Shown here in pieces: positions 18,185-29,667 of a stretch of DNA of 64,000 bases. A program made the translations under genes and the position numbers. Origin of the DNA: Paenibacillus amylolyticus (lineage in GTDB: Bacteria; Bacillota; Bacilli; Paenibacillales; Paenibacillaceae); NCBI RefSeq assembly GCF_029689945.1, contig NZ_CP121451.1:4340001-4404000 (forward strand), given 5' to 3'. Below the pieces are notes generated by a model that saw only the letters and a program-made list of their open reading frames with translations, searched no databases and was not told the DNA's origin. Numbering within the stretch: position 1 is the stretch's first letter; each line of letters begins with the position of its first letter.

Positions 18185-18630
18185 CATCGGTCTATCGGAT
18201 ATTCCCATAGTCCCAGTTTTCCCTTTACTGGAATAGGGGACTCCAGCAGACGGAAACCCGATATTTCCCACGCAAAATAACCTGGACTGTAATCGCCTAA
18301 CAGCAAGTCCTCACCCGACACAAGCTTCCCACAATCCAGAATGGCTGACGTATGATTAGCGTCGATGACTTGATAACAATTTGTAAGCTCGCAAGTTGCA
18401 AGGATAACCCCCGTAGGGAGGTTATGTTCCGTAAAGCCATTCTTGGCGAGTAACGAACGTATGGGTTCATATTTGCAGGCCTGCTTATCCACTTTCTGGC
18501 TTGCATGAATAGCCAAAGGACCGCGATACCGGGTCCTCCAGGATCTTGTTTCATATAGCGTCTCGCCTTGCACAAGCAGAGTCGCCCATGGTTGTTTCAT
18601 GGATAATACTTTCATTCCTCTACGCTCCAT
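18184..18630 (-). CDS. ASCH domain-containing protein
   Basis: This 148-residue protein matches the ASCH domain, a PUA-like fold thought to bind RNA. Family features are KVLSMKQPWATLLVQGETLYETRSWRTRYRGPLAIHAS at the N-terminus and the ATCEL strand in the middle. The start is uncertain: the ATG at 18630 lacks a good ribosome binding site, and the family usually begins at the methionine at 18615. It is convergent with the response regulator and stands alone. Confidence 0.75.
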   Translation of the reverse strand: MERRGMKVLSMKQPWATLLVQGETLYETRSWRTRYRGPLAIHASQKVDKQACKYEPIRSLLAKNGFTEHNLPTGVILATCELTNCYQVIDANHTSAILDCGKLVSGEDLLLGDYSPGYFAWEISGFRLLESPIPVKGKLGLWEYPIDR

Positions 18631-18914
18631 TACAGTTCATATGAATTGTTATTGCCCATACATTCTCAAGATTTTTCGTACCCGAACGGAATAAGAGTGC
18701 CCAGATTCAATGTATAGCTTCCCCAGAAGCACTCATTATACGCTGCCGGCTTGCTCGACCTGTTCGTTCATCGCATCAAATAGTTCCGAAAGGTATCATC
18801 CAAGGTTACGCCTCTCGTCATTCGCATACCAATTTAACTAAGAACGGATGATTTTCCAATCAGATGCTCATAATAAAGCTCAATTGAAAAATCCATGAGG
18901 ATAATGGTGATTAC
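18631..18914. other. Intergenic region without a clear gene
   Basis: No intact reading frame is credible here. On the minus strand, fragments such as TRGVTLDDTF and FDAMNEQVEQAGSV look protein-like but fall in different frames, so a decayed gene is possible. The promoter of the GerA-family gene should also lie here. Confidence 0.3.
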
Positions 18915-20358
18915 ATGTTGAAATCTTCCGAAATAAATGCCAATCCGTTAACCCTTGAAGCTATACAAACGATGCTTGCCGGCATATCAGAAGCCAGTAT
19001 CACTGAACGCTGCTCTACTTCCGGGAATCCGATTTGGATTATATATCTCAATACGCTAGTCGATGAGGAACGCATCAATGAATCTATCCTGAAGCCATTG
19101 CTTACTATAAACGACAGTCCGGTTCCGGAGCGTATTCTAAACTGTAAATTTACAGAGATCCATACACTTAAAGATGCAGAACAACAACTGATGCGGGCAG
19201 CCGTGATCGTACATGAGCCTGCGTCAAATCAATGGTGGACTACTCTTCTGCCGATTAGCATCGGTCGTCCTGTAGGAAAATCAGAAACGGAAACCATTAT
19301 TTATGGTCCGCAGGATAGTTTTACAGAGCAGATTGATCAGAATTTAACTTTGATTCGCCGGCGGCTTCCTTTAAGTACATTGAAGTCGGAACAATTCACA
19401 GCCGGTTCGCTTAGTTCTACTTCAATCTCTCTGCTATACATTGAGGGTCTAACCAATACTAACCTGATCGCTATCACTAAAGAGAAGTTAGTTGCCTTGA
19501 ATTATGATGTATTCCTTGATTCTGGCCAGATCGGAGTTTTTATCGAAGATCACAGCAACAGCCTCTTTCCGCAACTGCAGCAAACAGATCGACCCGATCA
19601 ATGCGCCTATTCGCTGGCTATGGGCAAGCTCGTCATCCTGGTAGACAACTCTCCATTTGCTTTGATCGGACCTATAACATTTTTTCATCTTTTCCAATCG
19701 CCCGAAGACTATATCCACCGCTGGATCGTCGCCAGTTTTGCGTTTACTCCGGTTCTTTAGCTTTTTCTGTCGCTGATACTTATTCCGGTATATGTTGCCT
19801 TAACGGCCCATCACTACCAGATGATCCCCCTGCCTCTCCTGTTTGTCCTGAATGAATCCCGCAGCAAGCTTCCATTCACCCCATTTGGGAGGGTTTGGTC
19901 ATGCTCGTAATCTTGGAAATTATTAAAGAGGCAAGTTTAAGGATGCCTAACAAAACGAGCCAAACTTTAGGCGTCGTAGGAGGTATCGTTATTGGACAGG
20001 CAGCGGTTGAGGCCGGTTTTGCAAGTAAAGTGCTGATCGTTCTTCTAGGTGTATCGGGGATCGCCTCTTTCTGTCGCCGAATTACCAGATATCCAAGGCA
20101 AACACAGTCATTCAGCTGACTTTTCTCTGTTTAGCCGCTTATTTTGGCATATTTGGAATCATATTAGGTTTAGTCGCTCTACTGGCGCATTTGAACGGAT
20201 TAACATCACTGAAAGAGCCCTATTTGGCTCCTCTGACTCCCCTTTATTTTAAGGACTGGAAAGATTTTTTAATCAGAGTAAATCTTCATTGGATGAAAAC
20301 ACGACCTTCCTATTTAAAACCTTTGAATAAATGGCGATACAGCCGCAGGAGACGATGA
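18915..20358 (+). pseudogene. GerA-family spore germination protein (A subunit), multiply frameshifted
   Basis: The first 275 residues are the soluble N-terminal part of a GerAA/GerKA-type germinant receptor subunit (PISIGRPVGKSETETIIYGPQDSF..RRRLPLSTLKSEQF). The membrane part follows in shifted frames: FLSLILIPVYVALTAHHYQMIPLPLLFVLNESR, then EASLRMPNKTSQTLGVVGGIVIGQAAVEAG, then QLTFLCLAAYFGIFGIILGLVALLAHL to the C-terminal RYSRRR. Indels fall near 19736-19739, 19762-19766, 19887-19889 and 20069-20073. The B and C partner genes do not follow, unlike a normal ger operon. The receptor would sit in the inner spore membrane. Confidence 0.75.
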
Positions 20359-20469
20359 CATGTCCGCATTCACGTTGTTCGGTAAAAAGGAAACGCTTGG
20401 CAACTTGTATCCCGGGCTGCTCATGAACAGACTTCAAATGCTTTATTATTTTCTCATCATGCCTATGTA

Positions 20470-20664
20470 CTTGGTCCACTTCTACGTTCCGGACAAGCTC
20501 CAGTCATTCACTACATGCCGTATATGTACGAGTTGGTTACGTCTGGCAAAGTGGACCCTGGCGACATCGTTACACACGTCATTCCCCTCAGCGATGCCAA
20601 GCGTGGCTATGAAGTGTTCGATACAAAAACGGACAATTGCATTAAAGTCATCTTAAAGCCTTAA
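20470..20664 (+). pseudogene. C-terminal remnant of a zinc-type alcohol dehydrogenase
   Basis: A 64-residue frame with no start codon of its own, LGPLLRSGQAPVIHYMPYM..ELVTSGKVDPGDIVTHVIPLSDAKRGYEVFDTKTDNCIKVILKP, resembles the C-terminal end of zinc-dependent, formaldehyde-dehydrogenase-like alcohol dehydrogenases. All of the catalytic and zinc-binding N-terminal region is missing. It sits between the broken GerA-type gene and two coat genes, so a deletion probably removed the rest. Confidence 0.6.
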
Positions 20665-20695
20665 ATATGGATAGATACATGGGAGGACAATTCGA

Positions 20696-20895
20696 ATGAA
20701 TTCCAAATACGCATTGCATGAGGTACTCGAGGTACATGAAATTGCTGCGTTCAAGACGGTTTGCATGACTAAATCCAAGACCATGCAAGCTTTGGTAACC
20801 GACCCGGAGCTCAAGCAAATTTCAACAAGATGCGATATTATCACAACAGCAGACTTCAGGAGCTTGGTGGAGTGCTGACTAAAGCGACTGTATAG
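20696..20895 (+). pseudogene. Small spore coat protein (CotF-like), frameshifted
   Basis: The first 43 residues (MNSKYALHEVLEVHEIAAFK, then TKSKTMQALVTDPELKQI) and a last segment LQELGGVLTKATV in another frame are typical of the short coat proteins encoded beside CotF-family genes. Removing one base near 20820-20822 and one near 20862 gives a 65-residue protein. GGGAGG precedes the ATG. It lies 11 bases upstream of the intact CotF-family gene. Confidence 0.6.
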
Positions 20896-20906
20896 GAGAT
20901 AACCCA

Positions 20907-21203
20907 ATGAACCCAATATTAGAACATATGTCAGGACTTCATACGCTAACGGATGATGTGATCGCAATGGATCTATTGATAAACGCCAAGAGTGGAGTCA
21001 GAAATTACGCCATGGCTGTGACCGAATGTGCCACTCCCGAAATCAAGCAAATTCTGATGAAACAGCTCGATGAAGCCATTGATTCTCATGAAAAGATATC
21101 AAATTATATGGTACAGCATGGCTTATACCATCCTTACCATCTTCCAGAGCAAATTCAGCTCGACCTGACAAACATTCAAACCGCAATGAACATTCCGTCC
21201 TGA
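20907..21203 (+). CDS. CotF-family spore coat protein
   Basis: This 98-residue helical protein matches the Coat F family (AMDLLINAKSGVRNYAMAVTECATPEIKQILMKQLDEAI, then EKISNYMVQHGLYHPY). Such proteins are deposited on the spore coat. TAGGAGATAACCC precedes the ATG. It is the one intact gene in the decayed 18.9-21.2 kb block and forms a two-gene unit with the short coat gene upstream. Confidence 0.85.
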   Translation: MNPILEHMSGLHTLTDDVIAMDLLINAKSGVRNYAMAVTECATPEIKQILMKQLDEAIDSHEKISNYMVQHGLYHPYHLPEQIQLDLTNIQTAMNIPS

Positions 21204-21233
21204 AACCGTTTAACCATTGCCGAAGACCTCAGA

Positions 21234-21266
21234 CTATAAAAAAAGGGTGAACCGTTGTTCACCCTT
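21234..21266 (-). terminator. Terminator of the beta-glucoside operon
   Basis: AAGGGTGAAC and GTTCACCCTT form a ten-base perfect stem. On the minus strand it is followed by a run of Ts, just after the phospho-beta-glucosidase stop codon. It may also serve the convergent coat genes, though the plus-strand T-run is poor. Confidence 0.8.
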
Positions 21267-21279
21267 CCACTCTTCCTAT

Positions 21280-22743
<1,464 letters not shown>

Positions 22744-23583
22744 TTAATCCGTTCTGTCCATCACACGGCTGATGTGAATAATGAGGTATAATCTCTCCTC
22801 CTTGGACATAAACCGTTCGAATTTGGCACCAATATAGTTGTTGATCTTCGACACACAGTTACTTTCCTCCGGATATTTGGTTGAAATTCGTTCCAGCAAT
22901 TCATCATCCTTGGATTCAAGCATCGTGTTCTCCAGTAATCGCTGAACAAAAAACTGCAGATGAGTCAAAAAACGAGAATAGTTGATACTTAGCGTGTCCA
23001 TCTCAATTCCGTATTGAATACGAATGATATTCAAAATATCCTTCACGGTGCTGGTCATAATCATAACCTGACTCATGTTCTGTTCCGTTTGCTGTGCATT
23101 GACCAGATGGAAGGCAATATTGGCTGCCTCCTCTTCCGGCAAATCCAGTTCAAGTTTATCTTTAATAAACTTTAATGCCTGCTTCCCAATGAGAAATTCT
23201 TGCGGGTAAAATTTCTGAACTTCCCATAACATTCGATTTTGTATCGTAATATTGGATTTGAATCGTTTGGCAGCCATATGAAGGTGATCTGTCAATGAAA
23301 AATATAGATTTTCGCTGAGATCCTTTGATAATACTTGTTTTGCATAGGATATGATTTCGTCTGCCAAGATTAAATACTCCTTTGGCGTCTCTTTCATCAG
23401 AGCTGTCATATCCGAGGACATGCCTTCATTCTCAACGACATATACCTTTTCGATCTCATTTTCGTTAATGATATCTCCAGGTTTGCTTCTGAATCCGATT
23501 CCCTTGCCCATCGCAATAACCTCTTTCTTGTCATTACGTTTGGCCAAAACAATACTTGTATTGAGAACCTTAACTACTCTCAT
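22744..23583 (-). CDS. licT: BglG/LicT family transcription antiterminator
   Basis: This 279-residue regulator has an N-terminal CAT RNA-binding domain (RVVKVLNTSIVLAKRNDKKEV) and two PRD domains with histidines at DHLHMAAKRF, AFHLVNAQ, LTHLQFF and IIHISRVM, targets of PTS phosphorylation. It binds the RAT hairpin at 25605-25633 and prevents termination when beta-glucosides are transported. The ATG at 23583 is better spaced from AGAGGAG than the one at 23589. The symbol is given by family; bglG would serve equally. Confidence 0.9.
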   Translation of the reverse strand: MRVVKVLNTSIVLAKRNDKKEVIAMGKGIGFRSKPGDIINENEIEKVYVVENEGMSSDMTALMKETPKEYLILADEIISYAKQVLSKDLSENLYFSLTDHLHMAAKRFKSNITIQNRMLWEVQKFYPQEFLIGKQALKFIKDKLELDLPEEEAANIAFHLVNAQQTEQNMSQVMIMTSTVKDILNIIRIQYGIEMDTLSINYSRFLTHLQFFVQRLLENTMLESKDDELLERISTKYPEESNCVSKINNYIGAKFERFMSKEERLYLIIHISRVMDRTD

Positions 23584-23627
23584 ATCCATGCTCCTCTATG
23601 TTCAGGGTGAATTTCACCCTACTAATA

Positions 23628-25524
23628 TTACAAAATGGTTATAAGTGGTGTCTCAGGCCCTATTTTTCCGACTTGCTCATGTCCAAGGATTTCAAGATAA
23701 TCACCACTGTTTGTTACAATAACCGGTGTTGTTGTATCGTAGCCTGCTTTTTCAATAGCTTCCATATCAAATTCAATCATCAATTGGCCATGTTTCACCG
23801 TGTCGCCCTCTTGAACAACCACATTAAAATGCTGTCCCTTTAATTTTACAGTATCAATTCCGATGTGAATCAGAAGTTCAATGCCTTCTACCGATCTCAA
23901 ACCGATCGAGTGTTTGGTGCGAAACACAGTTTGAACTGTTCCATCAAATGGAGCTACGACTTGACCTTTGGAAGGTTTAATCGCCATGCCTTTCCCCATC
24001 GCTTCTTGGGAGAATGCTTCATCGTTCACAGCTTTTAACGGAATCGCCTCGCCTTCAATCGGGGAGAAAACAACCAGGCGTGATTGCAATTTCTCTTTCT
24101 TCGGAGCTGCTGGAGTTGTTGCTACTTGAGCGGATTCTCCTGATGAAGCTTGTGCATTAGCTTCTGCTCCTGGATCATTGAAACCGATGAAATAAACGGC
24201 AATTGGCGTAACAATGATAGAAATAGCCGCTGTAATCAAGGCATAGGTGAAGTTATTTTCAGCCCCGATAAACATGGGTAAAGAAGCAAGACCCGGTCCG
24301 ACTGCAGCATAAGCCTTCAGGTTGACAATTCCTGCAAAGAGTCCTGCTGAGCCTGCTCCAATCATACAAGCTACCAAAGTACGCTTCAGCCGCAGATGCA
24401 CCCGTAAAGTGCTGGTTCGGTAATACCAAATAATCCCGATATACCGGCTGGTAACGCAACTTGCTTCAATTTCTTGTCCTTAGCCAAGAACCAGACCGCA
24501 AGCGCCCCAGCGCCTTGTGCCATGTTAGAAGAAAGCATCGCACTATGAATTAACGTTTCATACCCTGGTGATACCATTGCTGCGAAAATAACCGGATAAA
24601 ACACCTTGTGCATTCCGAACATGACGATAAACGGAAGGAATACAGCCAATATGACAACGGTTAACCAACCAATCTTGCCTTGGATCCAGAATAAACCGTC
24701 AGATAAACCTACACCCAGATAGTTACCAATTGGTCCGAGAATGGTAAGAGCCAAAGGTGCCATGACAAGAATAACAATTAAAGGTTTAAGGAAGATCTTC
24801 ACTGGTCCCGGTGAGACCTTATCTGCGAATTTCTCGACATAAGACATAAGCCATACAGTCAGAATAATGGGTAAAACGCTGGACGCATAACTGATGTTAG
24901 GCACAGGAATACCCGCAATCTGCACGGGAACTTCTCCTGCAAGCAAGGCAATCATTTTAGGATGCAGTAATGCTCCGGCAAGTGTAGCTGCAATATAAGG
25001 ATTCGTTTTAAATTTCTGTGCACTAGAGTATGCCAGCAATACTGGCAGAAAATAAAAAGCTGCATCAGCGATATTTAGCAATAACGCGTAAATTTGACTT
25101 TCTTTCGATAATATACCAAGTGATGTACACAATAAAAGCAATGCTTTAAACATCCCTGCTGCTGCAATTGCCGGAATGATTGGCTGGAAGATGCCTGTAA
25201 TTAAACCGGCAAAACTCTCAAACAAACCTTTGAAGCTTAGATCTCTTTTCTTGTTTGGCTCAGGACTTTCATCTGTATTTATACTTACCATTTTTTTAAG
25301 TTCATTATATACATAACTAACATCGTTACCGATAATAACTTGATACTGTCCCCGCTGTATACGGCTCCCATGACGCCATCCATGGCTTTGATTTCTTCCG
25401 TTTTTGCTATGGTCGGGTCCTTCAAATTCATTCTTAAACGGGTGGAACAATGCAGAAAATCATTGATATTTTCTTGTCCGCCTACATTTTCAAGAATAAC
25501 CTTTGCGGTTTCTTTGTAATTCAT
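23628..25524 (-). pseudogene. bglP: Beta-glucoside PTS transporter EIIBCA, frameshifted
   Basis: When repaired this is a 632-residue PTS permease with domains in the order IIB, IIC, IIA. IIB carries the phosphorylated cysteine in FLHCSTRLR, IIC has about ten membrane segments, and IIA carries the histidine in LLIHIGIDTVKL. It imports and phosphorylates beta-glucosides. Two one-base losses from G runs of the coding strand break it: at 25350-25353, where one added G gives YSGGQYQVIIG, and at 24401-24403, where one added G gives YGVHLRLKRTL. It is the first gene of the operon, behind a LicT-type leader. Confidence 0.9.
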
Positions 25525-25552
25525 ACCACACCTCACCCCTAAAATTGTGCAT

Positions 25553-25611
25553 AAAAAAAGGCCTAAATAGGGCGGGTACACTTCATGTACAAACCACCCA
25601 ATTTAGGCCTT
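25553..25611 (-). terminator. Leader terminator of the beta-glucoside operon
   Basis: On the minus strand AAGGCCTAAAT pairs with ATTTAGGCCTT and is followed by seven Ts, 29 bases before the bglP start codon. Its 5' arm overlaps the RAT sequence, the classic antitermination layout. Confidence 0.88.
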
Positions 25612-25633
25612 GCCTGCCGAACAGTAACACGCC
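25605..25633 (-). promoter_or_regulatory. RAT ribonucleic antiterminator for the BglG/LicT-type regulator
   Basis: The minus strand contains GTGTTACTGTTCGGCAGGC followed by AAGGCC, which closely follows the known RAT consensus of LicT/BglG targets. It overlaps the upstream arm of the leader terminator, so RAT and terminator folding exclude each other. Confidence 0.85.
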
Positions 25634-25667
25634 AAATTGAATCATATATGATATTGTTTAGGTCTTA

Positions 25668-25681
25668 AATAAACGTTTACA
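25668..25681 (-). promoter_or_regulatory. Possible CcpA catabolite-responsive element
   Basis: TGTAAACGTTTATT on the minus strand matches most of the cre consensus (TGTAANCGNTNNCA), differing at the last two bases. Its position upstream of the RAT leader of a beta-glucoside operon is where catabolite repression is expected. This is inference. Confidence 0.45.
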
Positions 25682-25836
25682 TCGCTAATATATCATGCAC
25701 TTCGACAAAAAGCAACAAATTGTATATGAATCTCAGTGTTGTACAAACTTCATAAATTCCTTCGTTTTTGTACCACTCCTTCTTCATTTGCGTCCTGTAG
25801 TATGACTTACATCGGGATAATGAAGGAGCAGAACGA

Positions 25837-26730
25837 ATGAAGAAAACGATGATGTTAAGCTTACTCATAGTCATTACAGCAGGATTGATCTGGTGCAACT
25901 GGGGGCTTGTTAGGACAGGTCAGAATCAGCCGGACTCTATAGCTGGTACAAGCAGCTGGCAGGAAAACAGGCTTATTGCACATGCATTTGGTGGAGTTGA
26001 CGGTGCCAGCTACACCAATTCTTATGAGGCGTTTATAACCAATTACAATCGAGGGTATCGTTTGTTCGAGGTTGATCTTGTGCAGACGACGGACGGGAAG
26101 CTTGTAGCCAGACATGATTGGTCGCAGAAGCTACAGCCGGATTTGGCCGCTCATCGCGGACGAAACGTAACCAAGCTTCAGTTTGCAGACTCGCTTATTA
26201 TGGGCAGATTCCACCCTCTTACCCTGCCGGACATACTGCAGCTGATGCAGCAATATCCTGATTTCGACTTAATTGTGGACACGAAAGCAGGCAGCAAAAA
26301 GCAAATTCAGCAGCAGTTTACGCATCTGGTCAATGAGGCACGCCGTACGGACCCTGCCCTGCTTAACCGGGTTATACCTGAGATCTTCAGCCCGGAAATG
26401 TATGCTACCGTTATGGGAATCCACCCCTTTCCCAACAAAATATATTCACTTTACAAAACTGGCGCCTCCGCTGAAAGTATTGTAGAATTCGTAAGGGACA
26501 AACAACTGACAGCGGTTGCCATGCCTGTATACCGGGTGTATCTCAACCCCAATTTAGTTCCAGCACTGAATAAGTTTGGGGTAAAAAGTTATGTTCACAC
26601 CGTCAACAGCAGACCGGTTATGCAGATGCTGTCCCGGTTTGGGGTGCATGGGTTTTATACGGATGAGGAAGAAACACCAGAGAAGCTGATGCTTGCACAC
26701 GCTCCCCCGGCCATGTTCCGGAATACATGA
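25837..26730 (+). CDS. Glycerophosphodiester phosphodiesterase family protein
   Basis: This 297-residue protein has an N-terminal membrane anchor or signal segment and a GDPD/PI-PLC-like TIM barrel. The core motifs are IAHAFGGVDG, FEVDLVQTTDGKLVARHD and DLIVDTK, with HTVNS and GFYTDE late in the barrel. The motifs place the metal-binding and catalytic residues normally, although the first His-Arg pair is replaced by His-Ala. It probably cleaves glycerophosphodiesters outside the membrane. AAGGAGCAG precedes the ATG. The two-component genes follow in the same direction. Confidence 0.82.
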   Translation: MKKTMMLSLLIVITAGLIWCNWGLVRTGQNQPDSIAGTSSWQENRLIAHAFGGVDGASYTNSYEAFITNYNRGYRLFEVDLVQTTDGKLVARHDWSQKLQPDLAAHRGRNVTKLQFADSLIMGRFHPLTLPDILQLMQQYPDFDLIVDTKAGSKKQIQQQFTHLVNEARRTDPALLNRVIPEIFSPEMYATVMGIHPFPNKIYSLYKTGASAESIVEFVRDKQLTAVAMPVYRVYLNPNLVPALNKFGVKSYVHTVNSRPVMQMLSRFGVHGFYTDEEETPEKLMLAHAPPAMFRNT

Positions 26731-26778
26731 GTTCCGGATTAGCAAGTTTAAGAAATATCGTGATGAAGGTGAGAAATA

Positions 26779-27478
26779 ATGGCTATCAATAACATTCTTG
26801 TTGTAGATGATGAACGGGAAATTCGAGAAGCGCTCGTTATTTATTTGAAAAGCGAAGATGTGTATGTATTCACTGCCTCTAACGGATTGGAGGCGCTGGA
26901 GATTCTTGAACAAGAAACCATTCATCTTATTATCATGGACAACATGATGCCGCAGCTGGATGGAATTAAAACAACATTTAAAATTCGTGAAAACAAAAAT
27001 ATACCGATCATTATGCTTTCCGCCAAGTCAGAAGATAGCGACAAGATTTTGGGACTCAACGTGGGCGCTGATGATTATATTACGAAGCCATTCAATCCTC
27101 TTGAGTTAATCGCCAGAGTCCGATCTCAGCTGCGCCGCTTTACGAATTTGGGTTCCTTCCAGTCAAACGGGGATGAGCTCATTCAAGTAAGAGGACTCGT
27201 GCTGAACAAAAGCTCGAAGACTGTTGAGATAGATGGTGAGGATGTCAGACTAACCCCAAAGGAATACAAAATTTTGGAAGCTGCTGATGGAGAACAAAGG
27301 CAGAGTTTTCTCCATCGAAGAGATTTATGAGCGCGTGTGGAATGAACTGATCTTCACTTCAGAGAATACGGTTGCCGTACACGTGAGAAACATTCGTGAA
27401 AAAATTGAAATCAATCCTAAAGACCCGAAATATTTAAAGGTGGTATGGGGAATTGGATACAAAATCGAGAAAAAATAA
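26779..27478 (+). pseudogene. OmpR-family response regulator (VanR-like), frameshifted
   Basis: The receiver has ILVVDDE, the phospho-acceptor in LIIMDNMMPQLDG and the lysine in YITKPF. The winged-helix effector (VRLTPKEYKILE, then NKGRVFSIEEIYERVW and NTVAVHVRNIREKIE) is split at 27278-27279 by one extra A; removing it gives KILELLMENKGRVF and a normal 232-residue regulator. It overlaps the downstream kinase start and forms a two-component operon with it, perhaps including the GDPD upstream. The symbol is not certain. Confidence 0.82.
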
Positions 27479-28768
27479 AGCTGATCGGAAGGTTCCAATC
27501 GACCTTATTGTCATCATTGTCGCCGCGATCTTATGGATCCTTTTACTCATAAACTCGTATTCATACACGGGGCTGAGTATTAGCTACTCAACTTCAAGTT
27601 ACATCCAGACGCTGCTTGCCTTCATTATTCTTTGCTTACTGGCAAGCAGACTGTTTCTTTATTTTAAGGCACCTCAAGCTGGACGTTCCTTCTGGCATGG
27701 CAGTCTGCTGATGGATTACTTTCATAGCTGGAGAACTGGTCTCAGAGCCAGTTTGCAGAACTGGAGAATAACGTTTGGCATCATCAGGATGTTTCTGCTA
27801 ATCCCGATAGCGGGCATTTGTATTTGGCAGGCAGCCACATATTACGGTGTATACGAACAGGACTTGCTCATACTTTATGTGTTGCTGTATATGCTGTTTC
27901 TGGTTCCGTATATCCTTTCCAAGCTTGGACGCTTCATCGCCATCATCAACGGGAGCAAAGAAATTGCCGAAGGGAATATTCAGAATACGATTCAGGTAAC
28001 CGGCAAGGATGGCCTATCCAAGCTTGCTGGCTATATTAACAATATGAAAGCCGGGTATCAAAGCGCGCTGGAGAATCAAATGAAGAGCGAACGGTTAAAA
28101 ACAGAGCTGATTACCAACGTATCACATGATTTGAAGACCCCGCTTACTTCTATTATCAACTATGTTGATTTGTTAAAAAAGAAGATCTGTCTACGGAGAC
28201 TACCCGAGCCTATATTGAAACCCTGGACCGGAAGTCGCTACGGTTGAAGCTGCTGATTGAAGACCTGTTCGAAATCTCAAAGATCGCCAGCGGTACAGTA
28301 GAGCTGGATATGGAGTACGTCGATGTCGCAACCTTGCTGACACAGGCGATTGCCGAGTCCAATACGAGTATGGGACAAACGTCGCCTGAGATTCGGGAGA
28401 GGATTGCAAAATTCCCCATTCATGCCCATTTGGACGGCAATAAAATTTGGCGTGTATTCGAAAATTTGATTGGCAACGCGCAGAAATATTCGCTTCCAGG
28501 AACCAGAATCTATATTTATCTGGACGAGTCTGATGATCAGGTACTATTTAAAATTCAAAATACTGCTGCGTATGAGATTGATTTTGCTGCGGAAGAGTTG
28601 TTCGAACGTTTCAAAAGGGCAGATGAATCCCGTCAGACTGAAGGCTCCGGCCTGGGGCTGTCCATTGTGAAAAGCATCGTTGAGCTGCACGGCGGGGAGA
28701 TTAACATCGAAATTCACGGCGATCAATTCAACGTTATTCTGCATTTGCCCAAGCAGCGCTTAATCTAA
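27453..28768 (+). pseudogene. Sensor histidine kinase (VanS-like), frameshifted
   Basis: When repaired this is a 438-residue kinase with four predicted membrane segments, a HAMP-like stretch, the phosphorylated histidine in NVSHDLKTPLTSI, and an ATP domain with NLIGNAQKYS and GSGLGLSIVKSIVELHGG. One A missing from the run at 28175-28180 stops the first frame; restoring it gives LLKKEDLSTETTRAYIETL. The start is a TTG at 27453 inside the regulator gene. The N-box is NLIGNAQK rather than the common NLLxNAxK. The signal is unknown, but cell-wall stress fits this subfamily. Confidence 0.82.
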
Positions 28769-28780
28769 AGGCCAAAACGA

Positions 28781-28828
28781 AGTTAACCCTCAATGCTCCT
28801 TTTCAGGATGGTTGAGGGTTAACTTTTT
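28781..28828. terminator. Intrinsic terminator between convergent genes
   Basis: AGTTAACCCTCAA and TTGAGGGTTAACT make a 13-base perfect stem followed by TTTTT. It lies between the kinase gene and the convergent lipoprotein gene. Confidence 0.85.
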
Positions 28829-28837
28829 CATTTTATT

Positions 28838-29542
28838 CTAGTCCAGAAGACTGTAGATCTGAATGCTCTCGACCTTGGCATCCTTGATATGGAATGACAT
28901 CACATCCACATAATTGGATGGTTCATAACGGAAGTCATCCTCCTCATCCGGAGCTCCATCACCAACGAGTTTCCCCTCAGGGTAAGCGTTTTTGAGTGTG
29001 TCCAGACTGTCTCCTGCTTTAATGTTTCGAACTGTGGTGTACTTGGGATCTGTGATTTCAATATGAAAGATCGAGTCTTGTTTCCCCTCTGGTATACTGA
29101 TTGTTTTAATCTCCAGACCAGGATACGTGTACACTTTTTCTGTAAAACCGATTAACGTGTCCATGTTGGTTCCATCATCGGCAGTGTACGTATGAGATTT
29201 CAGGTTATCCGGTTTGCCGAGCATCTGCTCCATCTTATCTTCGTTCGCTGTATCCGAAATCGCGATGGTGTGCTCATTATAGACAAAAGCAAGCTCCTTC
29301 AGCACCACATTGCCTTCCTTCTCCATCGAACCTTCTTTAATCGCTTCAGTGCCCTTTTCTTCCGAATTTTCGGCAGCAGGTGTATTGGTATTGGTTGCTC
29401 CTTCGCCTTTGCTTTGTTCATTCGTTGTGTTCTGTCCGTTTGCCGGAGATGTAGCATCACTGGACTGACAGCCCGTTAATGCCCCCGTTAGTAAAGCACC
29501 TAATACGATAAAACCTGCAGCTTTCGTAGTTAATTTCATCAT
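28838..29542 (-). CDS. Putative lipoprotein of unknown function
   Basis: This 234-residue protein has a signal peptide with lipobox LTGC, then a low-complexity Asn/Thr/Glu/Gly linker to about residue 75 and a compact C-terminal domain (AISDTANEDKMEQMLGKPD to the end). I do not recognise a named family. GGAGGG lies before tandem ATG codons. It follows the two-component genes at 29668-31796 on the same strand and could be their target or an accessory sensor, which is inference only. Confidence 0.7.
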   Translation of the reverse strand: MMKLTTKAAGFIVLGALLTGALTGCQSSDATSPANGQNTTNEQSKGEGATNTNTPAAENSEEKGTEAIKEGSMEKEGNVVLKELAFVYNEHTIAISDTANEDKMEQMLGKPDNLKSHTYTADDGTNMDTLIGFTEKVYTYPGLEIKTISIPEGKQDSIFHIEITDPKYTTVRNIKAGDSLDTLKNAYPEGKLVGDGAPDEEDDFRYEPSNYVDVMSFHIKDAKVESIQIYSLLD

Positions 29543-29667
29543 GATCCCTCCATAAATGTGTGTTTTGTTCTTATGAAGTGATTATAAATAAAACATTTGT
29601 TATTCTTATAACAGAAATGTACCAATCTTGTAACGTTACTTATTTGGGCTTGGGTTTAGATGCAGGT

